NCBI RefSeq assembly: GCF_943193005.1
Contig: NZ_CALPCH010000004.1
Span: 97,185-161,184 of the forward strand
DNA from: Pumilibacter intestinalis
GTDB taxonomy: Bacteria; Bacillota; Clostridia; Christensenellales; Pumilibacteraceae
Direction of reading: 5' to 3'
DNA length: 64,000 bases
The stretch's first letter is position 1. Each line of letters opens with the position of its first letter. The position numbers and the translations under genes are program-made. Below the pieces are notes generated by a model that did not search any database, was not told the origin of the DNA, and saw nothing but the letters and a program-made list of their open reading frames with translations. Positions 41,967 through 53,386 of this stretch are shown in pieces.

Positions 41967-44051
41967 TCAATCGAGATTTTCGAAAAATGCCTTTACTTTT
42001 TCGGTAAGAGCTTGGTCGTCGCAACCGCACAAAAATTCGTTTACGTATTCTTTTTCGAGCTTTGCGGCAGGCTCGCCCCGCTTTTTGGCTATGCGGGCGC
42101 GTTTTACGAAAACCTCTTCCGCCTCGGCTATATCCGAATACATTTTGAGCGCGGCTTGCGCTTTGGCTATATCGCCGCTCTCTATATAGCAATCTATAAG
42201 CGACGACAGCACGTCGTCTTCCTCGCACAGCCTAAACGCCGAAGCGAGATACCTTTCCGCTTTGGCGTACTTTTTTTCGAACAGGTAAGCGAGTCCGAGA
42301 TAGTAAATATATCGGGCTTCGTCGCTCTTTCTCAGCATTTTACCGTAACGCTTTGCAAGCCCCCTGTCGCCGCCCGCGAAAGCGGCTTTTATGAGAAGGG
42401 CGTAATATTTTGGCGAGTCGTTTATGTTGCGGATAATGTGCACGTACCCCGCCGCCGCTTCGTCGTATTCGCCCATTTCGGCATACGCCGCGGCGCGAAC
42501 GCTGTAGCCGTATTCGGTTCGGGGAAGCGACTCCGTGTACCTCGTAGCCCATTTCACCACGTTTTTGTAGTTAAACAGCAGGCTGTCGAACTCTATCAGT
42601 TTTTCGAGTGTATTCAAATAGTCGGGATTAACGTCGAGAGCCTTCATTGCGTCCACATACGCCGCCGCAAAATCGTTGTCGGCTATGTGAATAGACGAGC
42701 GGATATCGTAATATATTTCGCTCGCTCTGCCCTCCAAAAGATAGGAATCGAGCACCTTGAGAGCTTCGCCGTATCTGCCGAGAAAGGTAAGGCATGTGGC
42801 TTTGTCGAGTATGGACTCGTTCAGTTTGAACTCGTCTATCAGCACGTCGAGGTCGAGTATCGCCTTTTCGTACTCCTCGCACGCTATATATATTTCGCTG
42901 CGCTTTATATACGCCGACGGGTCGCGCGGTCGGGCGGCAACCATCTCGTCCGCCGCCTCGAGAGCCTTTTTGTAATCTTTGTTATCGCGATACACGTCTA
43001 TGAGTCCCGCATACGCTCCGCCGTAAAAGGTGTCCGACACCTTGCATGCGTCCGAATACAAATTTATCGCGTCGTCGACCTTGCCGGCGTTGCGGTAGAT
43101 ATTTGCGGCGTTATCGTACAAAGACCATGCGTGCATCAAAAAGTTTGCGGCGTTTTCCTTTTGTCTTCCCAGCTCTATGGCTTTGAGATAGTCGCCGAGA
43201 GCTTCGTCGTATCTGCCCGCGGTGTGATACGAGTATCCGCGCCGCGAGTAGGCGTTGAAAAGCGCGACGGCGTCGTCTTCTCCGCTCTCAATCACCATAG
43301 TGCAACGCGCTATGCCGTTTTCGGCGTCGCTCTTTTTTGGGTCGGGTATATACAAATCCTCCGCCGAAACGTCGAATTCGAATTCTTCGGTTTCGCGATT
43401 GTCTTTTTTCTTTGCGGGCTTTACCATGGCAAAGTCGCAAATCAGCCCCTTAATTTCGCCGTCTTCGCCTATGCCCAAATAACTGCTGTAGTTGCCTTCG
43501 CCCCAGCCCGTGTTGAACGTGGGCAACAAAACGTCTTTAAGTTTGCATATCTGCGCACAGCCGCCGTCCATATTCACCGCTCCGTCGAGCGGGTGGAAAG
43601 TTTGTTCGCCCGATTTTACAAGCTCTGCGAAATCGCCGAAAGTTTTGATATCGCACAGTGCGCCGAACCCGCTGCTCACCGTTACGCCCACCGTTTCGTC
43701 GGGCGAGAGCAGTTTAAGAGCGTCGCGCTCGTCTGTAAAGGCGAGCCGCCACACCGCGGCGTTTTTGAGTTCTCCTCCGTCAAGGCCGGCAAGCGCAACC
43801 CTGTCGCCGTTCGACGTGGATATCATCAACATAAACGGGCGGTATTTCCCCGTGGGAAAACGAGTTGCGAACGGTCTGCCGCGCCCGGGATTGTAGGGGT
43901 CGAAAAAGCAGACCGCTCCGGTGGAAATTTCTATTTCGCCCGGCTCAACGCGCGTTAGCTTGTAGCCGCCGAAATCTCCACCGCACAAAACCGCGGAATA
44001 ATCCGCGTTTGCATACAGTCTGCTTTTGCTGATTTTATATACCTTTTTCAA
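41967..44051 (-). CDS. DUF4241 domain fused to TPR repeats
   Basis: 694 residues, cytosolic. The first roughly 220 residues match the DUF4241 pattern: GAVCFFDPYNPG, TRFPTGKYRPFML, RVALAGL..AAVWRLAF, SGFGALCDIKTF and NTGWGEGNYSSYLGIGEDGEIKGLICDFAMV. From about 255 onward at least eight TPR-like helical pairs follow, such as AYSRRGYSYHTAGRYDEALGD and YYLGLAYLFEKKYAKAERYL. The start is a TTG overlapping the dapL stop (TTGA), so it is the last gene of the glutamine operon. Probably a scaffold or regulatory protein; no catalytic residues can be named. Confidence 0.82.
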   Translation of the reverse strand: MKKVYKISKSRLYANADYSAVLCGGDFGGYKLTRVEPGEIEISTGAVCFFDPYNPGRGRPFATRFPTGKYRPFMLMISTSNGDRVALAGLDGGELKNAAVWRLAFTDERDALKLLSPDETVGVTVSSGFGALCDIKTFGDFAELVKSGEQTFHPLDGAVNMDGGCAQICKLKDVLLPTFNTGWGEGNYSSYLGIGEDGEIKGLICDFAMVKPAKKKDNRETEEFEFDVSAEDLYIPDPKKSDAENGIARCTMVIESGEDDAVALFNAYSRRGYSYHTAGRYDEALGDYLKAIELGRQKENAANFLMHAWSLYDNAANIYRNAGKVDDAINLYSDACKVSDTFYGGAYAGLIDVYRDNKDYKKALEAADEMVAARPRDPSAYIKRSEIYIACEEYEKAILDLDVLIDEFKLNESILDKATCLTFLGRYGEALKVLDSYLLEGRASEIYYDIRSSIHIADNDFAAAYVDAMKALDVNPDYLNTLEKLIEFDSLLFNYKNVVKWATRYTESLPRTEYGYSVRAAAYAEMGEYDEAAAGYVHIIRNINDSPKYYALLIKAAFAGGDRGLAKRYGKMLRKSDEARYIYYLGLAYLFEKKYAKAERYLASAFRLCEEDDVLSSLIDCYIESGDIAKAQAALKMYSDIAEAEEVFVKRARIAKKRGEPAAKLEKEYVNEFLCGCDDQALTEKVKAFFENLD

Positions 44052-45211
44052 GCGAATACTTTTTCAAACCTCCGCATTGCTTCCGCCGTATTCTCCTCGT
44101 CGTTGAAAGCGGTTAAACGGAAAAAACCCTCTCCGTTTCGCCCGAACCCCGCGCCGGGTGTGCCCACCACGTTAGCCTCGGCAAGCAGTTTGTCGAAAAA
44201 GTCCCAACTGTTGCCGCCGCACTTGAGCCAAATATACGGCGAGTTTACGCCGCCCGTATGGTATATTCCCATTTTTCCGAGCGTGGCGGATATGATTGCG
44301 GCGTTCTTTTTGTACACGCCTATATTCGCGCTTATCTGCTCGCGCCCCGTCGCGGTAAACACGGCTTCCGCCATGCGCTGAACCACGTAGGAAACGCCGT
44401 TGAATTTGGTTGACTGCCGCCTTAGCCACATTTTGTTCGGTTTTCCGAGCGCATGCGGCACAATCGCGTAACCGCAACGCGTGCCCGTAAAACCCGCCGT
44501 TTTGCTTAGCGAGCAAAATTCAATCGCGCACTCTTTCGCGCCCTCTATTTCGAAAATCGAACGGGGCAATTTCGGGTCGGACACGAAAAACTCGTAAGCC
44601 GCGTCGAAGAGAATTACCGCTTTGCACTCGAGCGCGTAATCCACCCACTGTTTGAGCTGAATGCGGTTGTACGCCGCGCCCGTGGGATTATTGGGCGAAC
44701 AAATGTATATTATATCCGCTTTGCGTTTTTTATCCGGAAGCGGCAAAAATCCGTTTTCCTCGCACGCGTCGGCGTATATTATTTTCCTCCCCTGCATTAC
44801 GTTTGTGTCCACGTAAACGGGATACACGGGGTCGGGCACCAAAACGGTGCAATCCTCCGAAAACAGGTCGAGAATATTCCCCACGTCCGACTTTGCGCCG
44901 TCGGATACGAACACCTCGTCTTCGGATATTTCTATTCCTCGCTCACGGTACGAATCGGCAATCTTTTGCGTTAAAAAGGTATAACCGCGGTAAGGTCCGT
45001 AGCCGCGGAAGGTCTGCTTAACGCCCATTTCTTCAACGGCGCGTTTGCCCGCTTCCACAACCGCGGAGCAAAGCGGCAACGTAACGTCGCCTATACCTAA
45101 CTTGATTATGTTTTTGTCGGGGTTTAAGCGTTTGTAAGCGGATACTCGGTTTTCCACCTCGGCAAAAAGATAGCTGTCCACAAGATTGTCGAAATTCGCA
45201 TTGAGCTTCAA
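44048..45211 (-). CDS. dapL: LL-diaminopimelate aminotransferase
   Basis: Converts tetrahydrodipicolinate directly to LL-diaminopimelate with glutamate, a one-step variant of lysine/cell-wall synthesis. 387 residues with the PLP lysine in SLSKTAGFTGTRCGY, the CSPNNPTG motif and FRGYGPYRGY near the start, all typical of DapL rather than of aspartate aminotransferases. TTG start with AGGAG upstream, 4 nt after pyrG. Its product is the substrate of DapF, coded in the CarB fusion two genes upstream. Confidence 0.94.
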   Translation of the reverse strand: MKLNANFDNLVDSYLFAEVENRVSAYKRLNPDKNIIKLGIGDVTLPLCSAVVEAGKRAVEEMGVKQTFRGYGPYRGYTFLTQKIADSYRERGIEISEDEVFVSDGAKSDVGNILDLFSEDCTVLVPDPVYPVYVDTNVMQGRKIIYADACEENGFLPLPDKKRKADIIYICSPNNPTGAAYNRIQLKQWVDYALECKAVILFDAAYEFFVSDPKLPRSIFEIEGAKECAIEFCSLSKTAGFTGTRCGYAIVPHALGKPNKMWLRRQSTKFNGVSYVVQRMAEAVFTATGREQISANIGVYKKNAAIISATLGKMGIYHTGGVNSPYIWLKCGGNSWDFFDKLLAEANVVGTPGAGFGRNGEGFFRLTAFNDEENTAEAMRRFEKVFA

Positions 45212-45215
45212 TATT

Positions 45216-46829
45216 TTAATTCTCCTGCTTTTTATTTTTCAGCGACGCCGCTATAAATTGCACGAACAACGGGTGCGGGCGGTGCGGACGGGACTTGAAT
45301 TCGGGGTGATACTGCACGCCCAAATGGAATTTTTTGCCGCGCACCTCCACCGCCTCCACAAGCGTGTTGTCGGGGCTCGTGCCCACGATATCGAGTCCGA
45401 GCTCGTCGAATTTTTCGCGGTACGCGTTGTTAAACTCGTAACGGTGACGGTGGCGTTCCATTACGCTCGCCTGCTTGTATGCGCGGCTCAGTATGCTACC
45501 CTCTTTTATTTTGCACTCGTACGCGCCAAGCCGCATGCTGCCGCCGGTGTTTTCGTAGCCTATCTGCCCTTCCATTATGTCTATAACTTTGTTTTGCGAC
45601 TCCATATCGAACTCGCGACTGTTGGCGTCGGCGAGTCCCGCCACGTGACGGGCAAAGTCTATAACCGCTATTTGCATGCCTAAGCATATCCCGAAATAGG
45701 GCACGTCGTTTTCGCGGCAGTAGCGGGCGGCGTTCACCATGCCTTCAATTCCCCTGTCGCCGAAGCCGCCGGGCAGAATTATGCCGTCGCACTCGCCGAG
45801 TATTTCTTTCGCGGTTTCGGGGGTTATGCGCTCGGCGTCCAGCCACTTTAAGTCTATCTTCGCGCCGTTCTCTATGCCCGCATGCGTGAGAGCCTCCACT
45901 ATGGAAAGATACGCGTCGTACATCTTTACATATTTACCGACAAGCCCGATTGTTACCGTTTTATTGCGGGAATGCGCTTTTACGAGCATTTCTTTCCACA
46001 CGGTAAGGTCGGGCGGGTTGTCCGGAAGCCCGAGTTCGCGCGATACTATTTCGGTAAACTTGCTGTCTTCGAGCATTATGGGCGCTTCGTACAAAATGGA
46101 AACGTCACGGTTCTCTATAACGCAATCGGGCGGCACGTTGCAAAACATGGATATCTTTTTGCGAGCCGCTTCGTCTATGGGTCTGCTGCACCTGAGCACT
46201 ACGAGATTGGGCGTTATGCCGAGACTTTGCAGTTCCTTAACGCTGTGTTGCGTGGGCTTGGTCTTCATTTCGCCGCTCGAGCTTATCACGGGCGCGAGCG
46301 TAACGTGAATGAACAGGCAGTTTTCGCGCCCCGCTTCGTTGGATACCTGTCTGATAGCTTCCAAAAACGGAAGACTTTCGATATCGCCCGTAGTGCCGCC
46401 TATTTCGGTTATTACCACGTCGGCGTTAATCTTCTTGCCCACCGAATATATGAATTTCTTTATTTCGTTGGTTATATGCGGAATTACCTGCACCGTTTCG
46501 CCGTTGTAAACGCCCTTGCGCTCGTTGTCGAGAACGTTCCAATACACTTTGCCGGTGGTGAGGTTGCTGTATTTATTCAGGTTTTCGTCTATAAAACGCT
46601 CGTAATGCCCGAGGTCGAGGTCGGTTTCCGCGCCGTCTTCGGTAACGAAAACTTCTCCGTGCTGATACGGACTCATAGTGCCGGGGTCCATATTTATATA
46701 CGGGTCGAGCTTTTGAGCTATTACTTTGAGTCCTTTGGCTTTGAGCATCATTCCTATGCTCGCCGCAGTTATGCCCTTGCCCAGTCCCGAGACCACGCCG
46801 CCGGTAACGAAAATATATTTCTTTATCAT
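45216..46829 (-). CDS. pyrG: CTP synthase
   Basis: Aminates UTP to CTP with ammonia from glutamine. 537 residues: synthetase domain with [16 protein letters not shown] and the ATP/Mg loops, then a class I glutaminase domain with the nucleophile in FGICLGMQ and the final His-Glu pair in [11 protein letters not shown]. The ATG overlaps the dapF stop by 4 nt; the in-frame upstream extension is a shadow of that gene. Confidence 0.97.
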   Translation of the reverse strand: MIKKYIFVTGGVVSGLGKGITAASIGMMLKAKGLKVIAQKLDPYINMDPGTMSPYQHGEVFVTEDGAETDLDLGHYERFIDENLNKYSNLTTGKVYWNVLDNERKGVYNGETVQVIPHITNEIKKFIYSVGKKINADVVITEIGGTTGDIESLPFLEAIRQVSNEAGRENCLFIHVTLAPVISSSGEMKTKPTQHSVKELQSLGITPNLVVLRCSRPIDEAARKKISMFCNVPPDCVIENRDVSILYEAPIMLEDSKFTEIVSRELGLPDNPPDLTVWKEMLVKAHSRNKTVTIGLVGKYVKMYDAYLSIVEALTHAGIENGAKIDLKWLDAERITPETAKEILGECDGIILPGGFGDRGIEGMVNAARYCRENDVPYFGICLGMQIAVIDFARHVAGLADANSREFDMESQNKVIDIMEGQIGYENTGGSMRLGAYECKIKEGSILSRAYKQASVMERHRHRYEFNNAYREKFDELGLDIVGTSPDNTLVEAVEVRGKKFHLGVQYHPEFKSRPHRPHPLFVQFIAASLKNKKQEN

Positions 46830-49800
46830 AAACGCACCACTCCTTTGAATATCTCGCACGCTTCGCCCGTCATGTATACGGTGTCTTGCGCGTATCTTAT
46901 CGTAAGTTCGCCGCCCTGAAGTCTTACCGTTATATCCGCGTCGCGGTCGCAGTGTCCTGCGAGCACCGCCGCAACAACCGCCGCGCACGCGCCCGTGCCG
47001 CAGGCATACGTTTCGCCGCTTCCGCGCTCCCACACCCGCATTTTGAGGTGCGTGCGGTCTATAACCTGCACGAACTCCACGTTAACCCGCTCGGGGAACA
47101 GCGCGTCGCACTCTATGGCTTTGCCTACCTTTTCCACGTCCGACTGCCCCACGTTTTCCACGAACATAACGCAGTGCGGATTGCCCATGGATACGCAGGT
47201 TATTTCGCGTTCCTTGCCGCCAACCGTAACTTTGCGCCCCACAACCTCGTTTCCGTCGAGTTTAACGGGCACGGCGGAGGGCTTGAGCGCGGGCGCGCCC
47301 ATATCCACCCTTGCCGAATTCACGTATCCGCCGCGAACGTAAAGCCACAGCTTTTTAATGCCGCTTTTGGTTTCTATCGAGAGTTCTTTTTTATCTCCAA
47401 CTTTTCCGTAGTCGTAGAGGTACTTTGCCACGCAACGTATGGCGTTGCCGCACATCATGCCCTCCGTTCCGTCGGAATTGAACATGCGCATTTGCGCGTC
47501 GGCAACTGCGGACGGGCATATAAACACAACGCCGTCGCCGCCCACGCCGAAATGGCGTTCGCTCAAATTCACCGCCACCGACTCCATGTTGGTTATGTTG
47601 CGGTTAAGGCAATCGATATATATGTAGTCGTTGCCGCAACCCTGCATTTTAATGAAATTGAGTTTTTGCCGCTCCGACCGCATGTTGTTTATATCCACAA
47701 GCTCGGTGTTGTAAGCCGAATATCTCGACTTGAGCGAATACGCGAGAGCTTTCGCGGTGTCTATGCTGGTAAGGCAGGGCACCGATAACGCAACCGCTCT
47801 GCGCCTTAGTTTCACGTCGTCTTCGGTGGGTATTCTTCCCTTTGTGGAGGTGGAAATGAGCAAATCCACTTTGCCGCTCGAGAGAAGCGTCATGGTGTTT
47901 TCTTTGCCGTTTTCGTTTATCTTTTCCACCTCGGTTACGGCAAAACCGCTCTTGCGTATTATTTTTGCCGTACCGTGCGTGGCATATATCTCGTATCCGA
48001 GTTCGCTGTACGCCTTTGCTATATCGGCTATTTCGGGCTTGTCGGCGTCGCGCACCGATATGAGTATGCCGCCCGATTTCTGCATTTTGTAGCCCGCCGC
48101 AAGCAGTCCTTTATAGAGAGCTTCGTCGAGCGTTTTGCCTATGCCGAGCACCTCGCCCGTGGATTTCATTTCGGGTCCTAAGTGAGTATCGAGGTCGGCG
48201 AGCTTTTCGAAGCTGAAAATGGGCACTTTTACCGCAACGTACGGCGACGACTTATAAAGCCCCGTGCCGTAGCCGAGCTTATCGAGTTTTTTGCCGAGCA
48301 TGCACAGCGTGGCAAGCTGTATCATGGGCACTCCCGTTACTTTGGAAATATACGGTATGGTACGCGACGAACGGGGGTTCACCTCGATTACGTATATCTT
48401 ATTGTCGGCGATTATATACTGTATGTTTACAAGCCCTTTGGTGTCGAGCGCGCTCGCGAGCTTGCCGGTGTAGTCTACGAGCTTTTCGCGCATTTCGTCG
48501 GTTACGTTGTGGGCGGGATAAACGGCAATACTGTCGCCGCTGTGTATTCCCGCGCGTTCTATGTGTTCCATAATACCGGGTATGAGTATGTTTTCGCCGT
48601 CGCAAATGGCGTCTACCTCTATCTCCGTACCCATCATGTATTTGTCTATGAGTATGTTGTTGTCTTTGTTCTGCGAAAGTATTACTTTCATGTATTCGCG
48701 TATATCCGCTTCGGAAAACGCGATTATCATGTTTTGCCCGCCGAGCACGTAGCTGGGGCGCATGAGCACGGGATACCCGAGCGACTCGCCCGCTTTGAGC
48801 GCTTCCTCGAGGGTTTTAACCGTAACTCCCTTAGGCCGTGCTATGCCGAGCTCTTCGAGTAACTCGTCGAACCGCTCGCGGTCCTCCGCCCTGTCTATGC
48901 TGTCCGCGCTCGTGCCGAGTATGCGCACACCGTTGTCGGAAAGGTGCTTTGTGAGTTTGATTGCGGTTTGTCCGCCGAACGCAACCACCACTCCGTACGG
49001 CTTTTCGGTTGCTATAACGTTGTCTACGTCTTCGGGCGTGAGCGGCTCGAAATACAGCCTGTCCGCCGTGTCGAAATCGGTGGAAACCGTTTCGGGGTTG
49101 TTGTTTACTATGGCAACCTCGTAGCCCGCTTCTTTGAGAGCCCACACGCAGTGCACCGAAGCGTAATCGAATTCTATACCCTGACCTATGCGAATGGGAC
49201 CCGAGCCGAACACTATTACTCTGCGCTTGCCGCTCTTGCGCTCCGCCATAAACGCGGCGGCCTCGTTTTCGTTGTCGTACGTGGAATAGAAATACGGCGT
49301 TTCGGCTTTGAACTCCGCTCCGCAGGTATCAACCATTTTGTATACCGCGCGGGCGTGCCGCGTGAGTTTGCGCCCCGTTATGTTTTCAAGCGCTTTATCG
49401 GGATATCCGAGCTTTTTGGCGCGAGCATAGGTTTCGGAGTCGAGTTCCTTGCCCTCTATGCTCTTTTCGAAGCGCAACAAATTGTCTATCTTGTTTAAGA
49501 ACCACCTGTCTATAAGCGTTTTGTCGGCGATTTGGTCCACGGTGAAACCGCGCTCGAGCGCTTCGTACAAAAGGAACAGGCGGTAATCGGACGCGGGCAT
49601 CAAGCCCTCGAACACCTGTTCGTCCGTCCACTCGGCAAACCTGTCCGATTTGAGAGTGAGTTGATTTTCCGCGCCGCGCACAGCTTTTAACAGCGCCGCT
49701 TCGAAATAGGGCGCAATCGCCATAACCTCGCCCGTGGCTTTCATCTGCGTGCCGAGCGTACGTTTTGCGTACACGAATTTATCGAACGGCCACTTGGGCA

Positions 49801-50869
49801 GTTTTACAACGATATAGTCTATGGTGGGCTCGAAGCAAGCGCACGTTTTCTTGGTAACGGCGTTGGGTATTTCGTCGAGCGTGTAACCGAGCGCCAAAAG
49901 CGTGGAAACCTTTGCAATGGGATATCCCGTAGCCTTGCTCGCAAGCGCGGAAGAACGGCTTACGCGCGGGTTAACCTCTATAACCGCGTATTCGAAACTG
50001 TTGGGATTGAGCGCGAATTGGCAGTTGCAACCGCCCACTACGTCGAGCGCGTTTATGATATCGAGAGCCGCGCTTCTGAGCATTTGAAATTCTTTGTCGG
50101 CAAGCGTAACGGTGGGCGCAACCACAACGCTGTCGCCCGTGTGAATACCCACGGGGTCGAGGTTCTCCATACTGCATATGGCTATGGCGTTGCCCGCGCT
50201 GTCGCGCATTACCTCGAATTCTATTTCTTTCCACCCGTATATGCTCTTTTCCACGAGCACCTGCCCTATGGGGCTGAGTTCGAGTCCGCCTTTGGTGATT
50301 TCACGCAATTCGGTTTCGTTATCGGCTATGCCGCCGCCCGCGCCGCCCAAAGTGAACGCGGGGCGTATTATTATGGGATACCCTATCTCGCCCGCAAACT
50401 TTACCGCCGACTCAACGTCGGTAACCACAAGCGACGGCACGCACGGCTGACCTATGGAAAGCATGGTGTCTTTGAACATCTGCCTGTCTTCGGCTTTGTC
50501 TATGGTGTCTACCTTCATGCCGAGCAGTTTCACGCCGCGGCTCTCCAAAAAACCCGACTTTGCGAGTTGCATGGAAAGCGTAAGACCGGTCTGACCGCCC
50601 AGTCCCGGCAAAATGCTGTCCGGCTTTTCAAGGTCTATTATGCGCTCGAGCGTGGTAAGATTGAGCGGCTCTATGTAAATCGAGTCCGCCATGGCTTTGT
50701 CGGTCATTATTGTGGCGGGATTGCTGTTAACGAGCACCACCTCTATCTTTTCGGACTTGAGCGTGCGGCACGCCTGAGTGCCCGCGTAGTCGAATTCGGC
50801 GGCTTGCCCTATGGTGATGGGACCAGAACCGATAACCAAAACTTTCTTGATATCTTTATTCTTCGGCAT
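46826..50869 (-). CDS. carB-dapF: Carbamoyl-phosphate synthase large subunit fused to diaminopimelate epimerase
   Basis: One uninterrupted frame of 1347 residues. Residues 1-1062 are a full CarB: two ATP-grasp halves beginning [17 protein letters not shown] and [17 protein letters not shown], and a C-terminal allosteric domain ending in [21 protein letters not shown]. Residues 1063-1347 are a full Dap[12 protein letters not shown], catalytic Cys1140 in [14 protein letters not shown], Cys1290 in YACGTGACA, and GNPHCV. No stop, frame break or linker separates them. CarB makes carbamoyl phosphate with CarA (21 nt upstream); DapF epimerises LL- to meso-diaminopimelate. An internal ATG at 47683 could start a separate DapF but has no ribosome site. 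Confidence 0.95.
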   Translation of the reverse strand: MPKNKDIKKVLVIGSGPITIGQAAEFDYAGTQACRTLKSEKIEVVLVNSNPATIMTDKAMADSIYIEPLNLTTLERIIDLEKPDSILPGLGGQTGLTLSMQLAKSGFLESRGVKLLGMKVDTIDKAEDRQMFKDTMLSIGQPCVPSLVVTDVESAVKFAGEIGYPIIIRPAFTLGGAGGGIADNETELREITKGGLELSPIGQVLVEKSIYGWKEIEFEVMRDSAGNAIAICSMENLDPVGIHTGDSVVVAPTVTLADKEFQMLRSAALDIINALDVVGGCNCQFALNPNSFEYAVIEVNPRVSRSSALASKATGYPIAKVSTLLALGYTLDEIPNAVTKKTCACFEPTIDYIVVKLPKWPFDKFVYAKRTLGTQMKATGEVMAIAPYFEAALLKAVRGAENQLTLKSDRFAEWTDEQVFEGLMPASDYRLFLLYEALERGFTVDQIADKTLIDRWFLNKIDNLLRFEKSIEGKELDSETYARAKKLGYPDKALENITGRKLTRHARAVYKMVDTCGAEFKAETPYFYSTYDNENEAAAFMAERKSGKRRVIVFGSGPIRIGQGIEFDYASVHCVWALKEAGYEVAIVNNNPETVSTDFDTADRLYFEPLTPEDVDNVIATEKPYGVVVAFGGQTAIKLTKHLSDNGVRILGTSADSIDRAEDRERFDELLEELGIARPKGVTVKTLEEALKAGESLGYPVLMRPSYVLGGQNMIIAFSEADIREYMKVILSQNKDNNILIDKYMMGTEIEVDAICDGENILIPGIMEHIERAGIHSGDSIAVYPAHNVTDEMREKLVDYTGKLASALDTKGLVNIQYIIADNKIYVIEVNPRSSRTIPYISKVTGVPMIQLATLCMLGKKLDKLGYGTGLYKSSPYVAVKVPIFSFEKLADLDTHLGPEMKSTGEVLGIGKTLDEALYKGLLAAGYKMQKSGGILISVRDADKPEIADIAKAYSELGYEIYATHGTAKIIRKSGFAVTEVEKINENGKENTMTLLSSGKVDLLISTSTKGRIPTEDDVKLRRRAVALSVPCLTSIDTAKALAYSLKSRYSAYNTELVDINNMRSERQKLNFIKMQGCGNDYIYIDCLNRNITNMESVAVNLSERHFGVGGDGVVFICPSAVADAQMRMFNSDGTEGMMCGNAIRCVAKYLYDYGKVGDKKELSIETKSGIKKLWLYVRGGYVNSARVDMGAPALKPSAVPVKLDGNEVVGRKVTVGGKEREITCVSMGNPHCVMFVENVGQSDVEKVGKAIECDALFPERVNVEFVQVIDRTHLKMRVWERGSGETYACGTGACAAVVAAVLAGHCDRDADITVRLQGGELTIRYAQDTVYMTGEACEIFKGVVRL

Positions 50870-50890
50870 AATTTGCGTACTCCGTATTTA

Positions 50891-51949
50891 TTATTTCATT
50901 AAGTCCATGAAGCGGTCGAACAGCAGATTTGTATCGCGCGGTCCTCCGCACGCTTCGGGGTGAAACTGCACCGAAAACGCGGGCATGTCCGTGTAATCGA
51001 TTCCCTCGGCGGTCTTGTCGTTGGCGTTGGTATACCTAAGCACGGCTCCCTCGGGAAGCGTGGCGGGCACAACGGCGTAGCCGTGGTTCTGACTCGTTAT
51101 GTAAGTTCTGCCGCTAACGCAGTCGCGCACCGGCTGATTTGCGCCGCGGTGTCCGAACTTTAACTTGTGCGTTTGCGCCCCGCGGCTGAGCGCGAGCAAC
51201 TGGTGCCCCAAACATATGCCGAACGTGGGCAACTTGCGCTCGTTAAGTTTTTTGAGCTCCTCTATCACGGCTACGTTTTCCGCGGGGTCGCCGCCGCCGT
51301 TGCTGAGGATTAGTCCGTCGGGACCGAGCGAAAGTATTTCTTCCGCGGTTGCGTAAGAGGGCACGCGTATCACCGTGCAGTCGCGCCTGAGAAGCTCGCG
51401 CTCTATGTTGAGCTTAACTCCGAAATCCCACAGCACAACCTTTTTACTTCCCGTGCCGAGAGTGATAACTTTGTCGCACGTGGTTTCGCGAACGGCGTTT
51501 AGCACTTTATACGCCTTAATCTCTTTGAGTCTTTGGGGCGAAACGTTCTTTTTGTCGGTGATAAGACCGTTCATTACGCCTTTACTGCGTATCTTTTTGG
51601 TGAGCGCGCGGGTGTCTATATCGCACAGCCCCACAATGCCCTCTTTTTTCAAAAACTCGTCAAGCTCGCTTTCCATGCGGAAATTGCTCCCCTTCTCGCA
51701 CAGCTCGCGCACTATGTAACCGCGCAACGCGGGCTTTTCGCTCTCGGAGTCGGGCAACATTGCGCCGTAATTGCCTATGAGCGGAAAAGTTTGCGTAACT
51801 ATCTGCCCGTAATAACTCGGGTCGGTGAGAGTTTCCATGTAGCCCACCATGCCGGTGGTAAACACCACCTCTCCGAGCGTTTCGCCTTCCGCGCCCATCG
51901 CTCTGCCTTCGAACACGCTGCCGTCCGACAGTATCAAATACCTTTTCAT
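50891..51949 (-). CDS. carA: Carbamoyl-phosphate synthase small subunit
   Basis: Glutaminase that supplies ammonia to CarB. 352 residues; N-terminal CarA domain, then the class I glutamine amidotransferase domain with the nucleophile in TFGICLGHQLL, the His in SVQFHPEACGGPRDT and the K-FGHRGANQPV segment. 12 nt after purF, 21 nt before carB. Confidence 0.97.
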   Translation of the reverse strand: MKRYLILSDGSVFEGRAMGAEGETLGEVVFTTGMVGYMETLTDPSYYGQIVTQTFPLIGNYGAMLPDSESEKPALRGYIVRELCEKGSNFRMESELDEFLKKEGIVGLCDIDTRALTKKIRSKGVMNGLITDKKNVSPQRLKEIKAYKVLNAVRETTCDKVITLGTGSKKVVLWDFGVKLNIERELLRRDCTVIRVPSYATAEEILSLGPDGLILSNGGGDPAENVAVIEELKKLNERKLPTFGICLGHQLLALSRGAQTHKLKFGHRGANQPVRDCVSGRTYITSQNHGYAVVPATLPEGAVLRYTNANDKTAEGIDYTDMPAFSVQFHPEACGGPRDTNLLFDRFMDLMK

Positions 51950-51961
51950 TCCGTTCGCTCC

Positions 51962-53371
51962 TTAATTATCGTCGAATTTGTGTTTGTCGCCGCCCGATAC
52001 CTCTATGGGATATTTTCCCGTAAAACAGCCGGTACAGAATTTAATTCCCTTTTTCGCCCCTATCTCGGTAAGATTATCCATATCGAGATATTCGAGGCTG
52101 TCCGCGCCTATCTTTTGGCAAATCTCGTCTACCGTCATGTGATTTGCAATCAGATTTTCCGCGCTGTCTATATCCGTTCCGAAATAGCACGGGTGCTTAA
52201 ACGGCGGACTGGATATGCGCAGGTGCACCTCTTTTACGCCCATATCTCTCAGCGGCTTTATCATGCGCTCGCTCGTAGTTCCGCGCACTATGGAGTCGTC
52301 TACCAGGATTATGCTCTTACCCTCTATCTGCGCTCGCAAAGGATTGAGTTTCGCGTTTACCGTGCGCTCTCTTACCTGTTGCGACGGCTCTATGAAACTG
52401 CGCCCCATATATCGGTTTTTCACGAACGCGGGCGCAAACGGTATTCCCGACTCGAGGCTGTAACCGAGCGCGGCGTCCAGCCCGCTGTCTGGCACGCCGC
52501 ACACGAAATCCGCCTTTGTGGGTTTCTGCCGCGCCAGCATACGCCCCATTTCAAGCCGCGCGTTATAAACGCTCAAGCCGTCTATGAAAGAGTCGGAACG
52601 GGCTATGTATATCATTTCGAAAACGCACAAACCTCGGCAAGAGGTGTCTTTCTGCTTGAGTATCTTTTCCTTGCCGCTCCTGTCTATGCTTATGAGTTCG
52701 CCCGGCTCTATATCGCGCACGAAATCCGCGCCTATGCAATCGAACGCGCAACTCTCGCTCGCAAACACGGTGGCTTTGCCGAGCTTGCCCATACATAGCG
52801 GACGAAAGCCGCACTTGTCACGCGCGGCTACTATTTTGTCGGGCGTGGCAATCACGAGCGAAAACGCGCCCTCGAGTATGTTCATTACGTTAAACGTCGC
52901 CTGTTCGAGATTACGGCACTTTATCATCTCGTCTATGAGCAACATGTTTATTATCTCGGTGTCGTTGGTGGTGTGAAACACCTTGCCGCCGCGGTTAACC
53001 ATCTGACCGCGAAGCTCGGCGGCGTTGGTTATGTTGCCGTTGTGCGCGAGCGCGCACGTAAGGCGGGAATGAACCGTTTCTATGGGTTGCGTGTTTTCCA
53101 CGGTGTTGTTGCCCGTGGTGGAATAGCGCACGTGCCCCACGGCTACGTTCGTGCAGGGAACGTGGCGCAAAAAGTCGCGAAACACGTCGTTCACAAGCCC
53201 TACGTTTTTATGGCATATGAGAGTGTCGTCGCTGTAAAACGTGGCTATGCCCGCTCCCTCCTGACCGCGGTGCTGAAGCGCGAGCATTGCCGACGCGGCA
53301 TATCCCGCAGCCTGCAACGGCTCGGGACTAATTATACCGAATATTCCGCATTCTTCGTTAATCTTTCTCAT
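51962..53371 (-). CDS. purF: Amidophosphoribosyltransferase
   Basis: First step of purine synthesis, PRPP plus glutamine to phosphoribosylamine. 469 residues. After a 7-residue propeptide (MRKINEE) comes the catalytic Cys8 of CGIFGI, which becomes the N-terminus on cleavage. PRPP motif IILVDDSIVRGTTS. Fe-S cluster ligands typical of the Bacillus form are present (HPCYFGTD, FCTGC), so it is the oxygen-sensitive [4Fe-4S] type. It stands apart from other pur genes, in the glutamine operon. Confidence 0.96.
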   Translation of the reverse strand: MRKINEECGIFGIISPEPLQAAGYAASAMLALQHRGQEGAGIATFYSDDTLICHKNVGLVNDVFRDFLRHVPCTNVAVGHVRYSTTGNNTVENTQPIETVHSRLTCALAHNGNITNAAELRGQMVNRGGKVFHTTNDTEIINMLLIDEMIKCRNLEQATFNVMNILEGAFSLVIATPDKIVAARDKCGFRPLCMGKLGKATVFASESCAFDCIGADFVRDIEPGELISIDRSGKEKILKQKDTSCRGLCVFEMIYIARSDSFIDGLSVYNARLEMGRMLARQKPTKADFVCGVPDSGLDAALGYSLESGIPFAPAFVKNRYMGRSFIEPSQQVRERTVNAKLNPLRAQIEGKSIILVDDSIVRGTTSERMIKPLRDMGVKEVHLRISSPPFKHPCYFGTDIDSAENLIANHMTVDEICQKIGADSLEYLDMDNLTEIGAKKGIKFCTGCFTGKYPIEVSGGDKHKFDDN

Positions 53372-53386
53372 AACTTTTTTTGTGCG

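Noticed and set aside
47683..47700. Assembly error joining carB and dapF
   Set aside because: I cannot exclude it without reads, but both parts stay in one frame with consistent codon use and no odd sequence at the joint, so a real fusion is the simpler reading.
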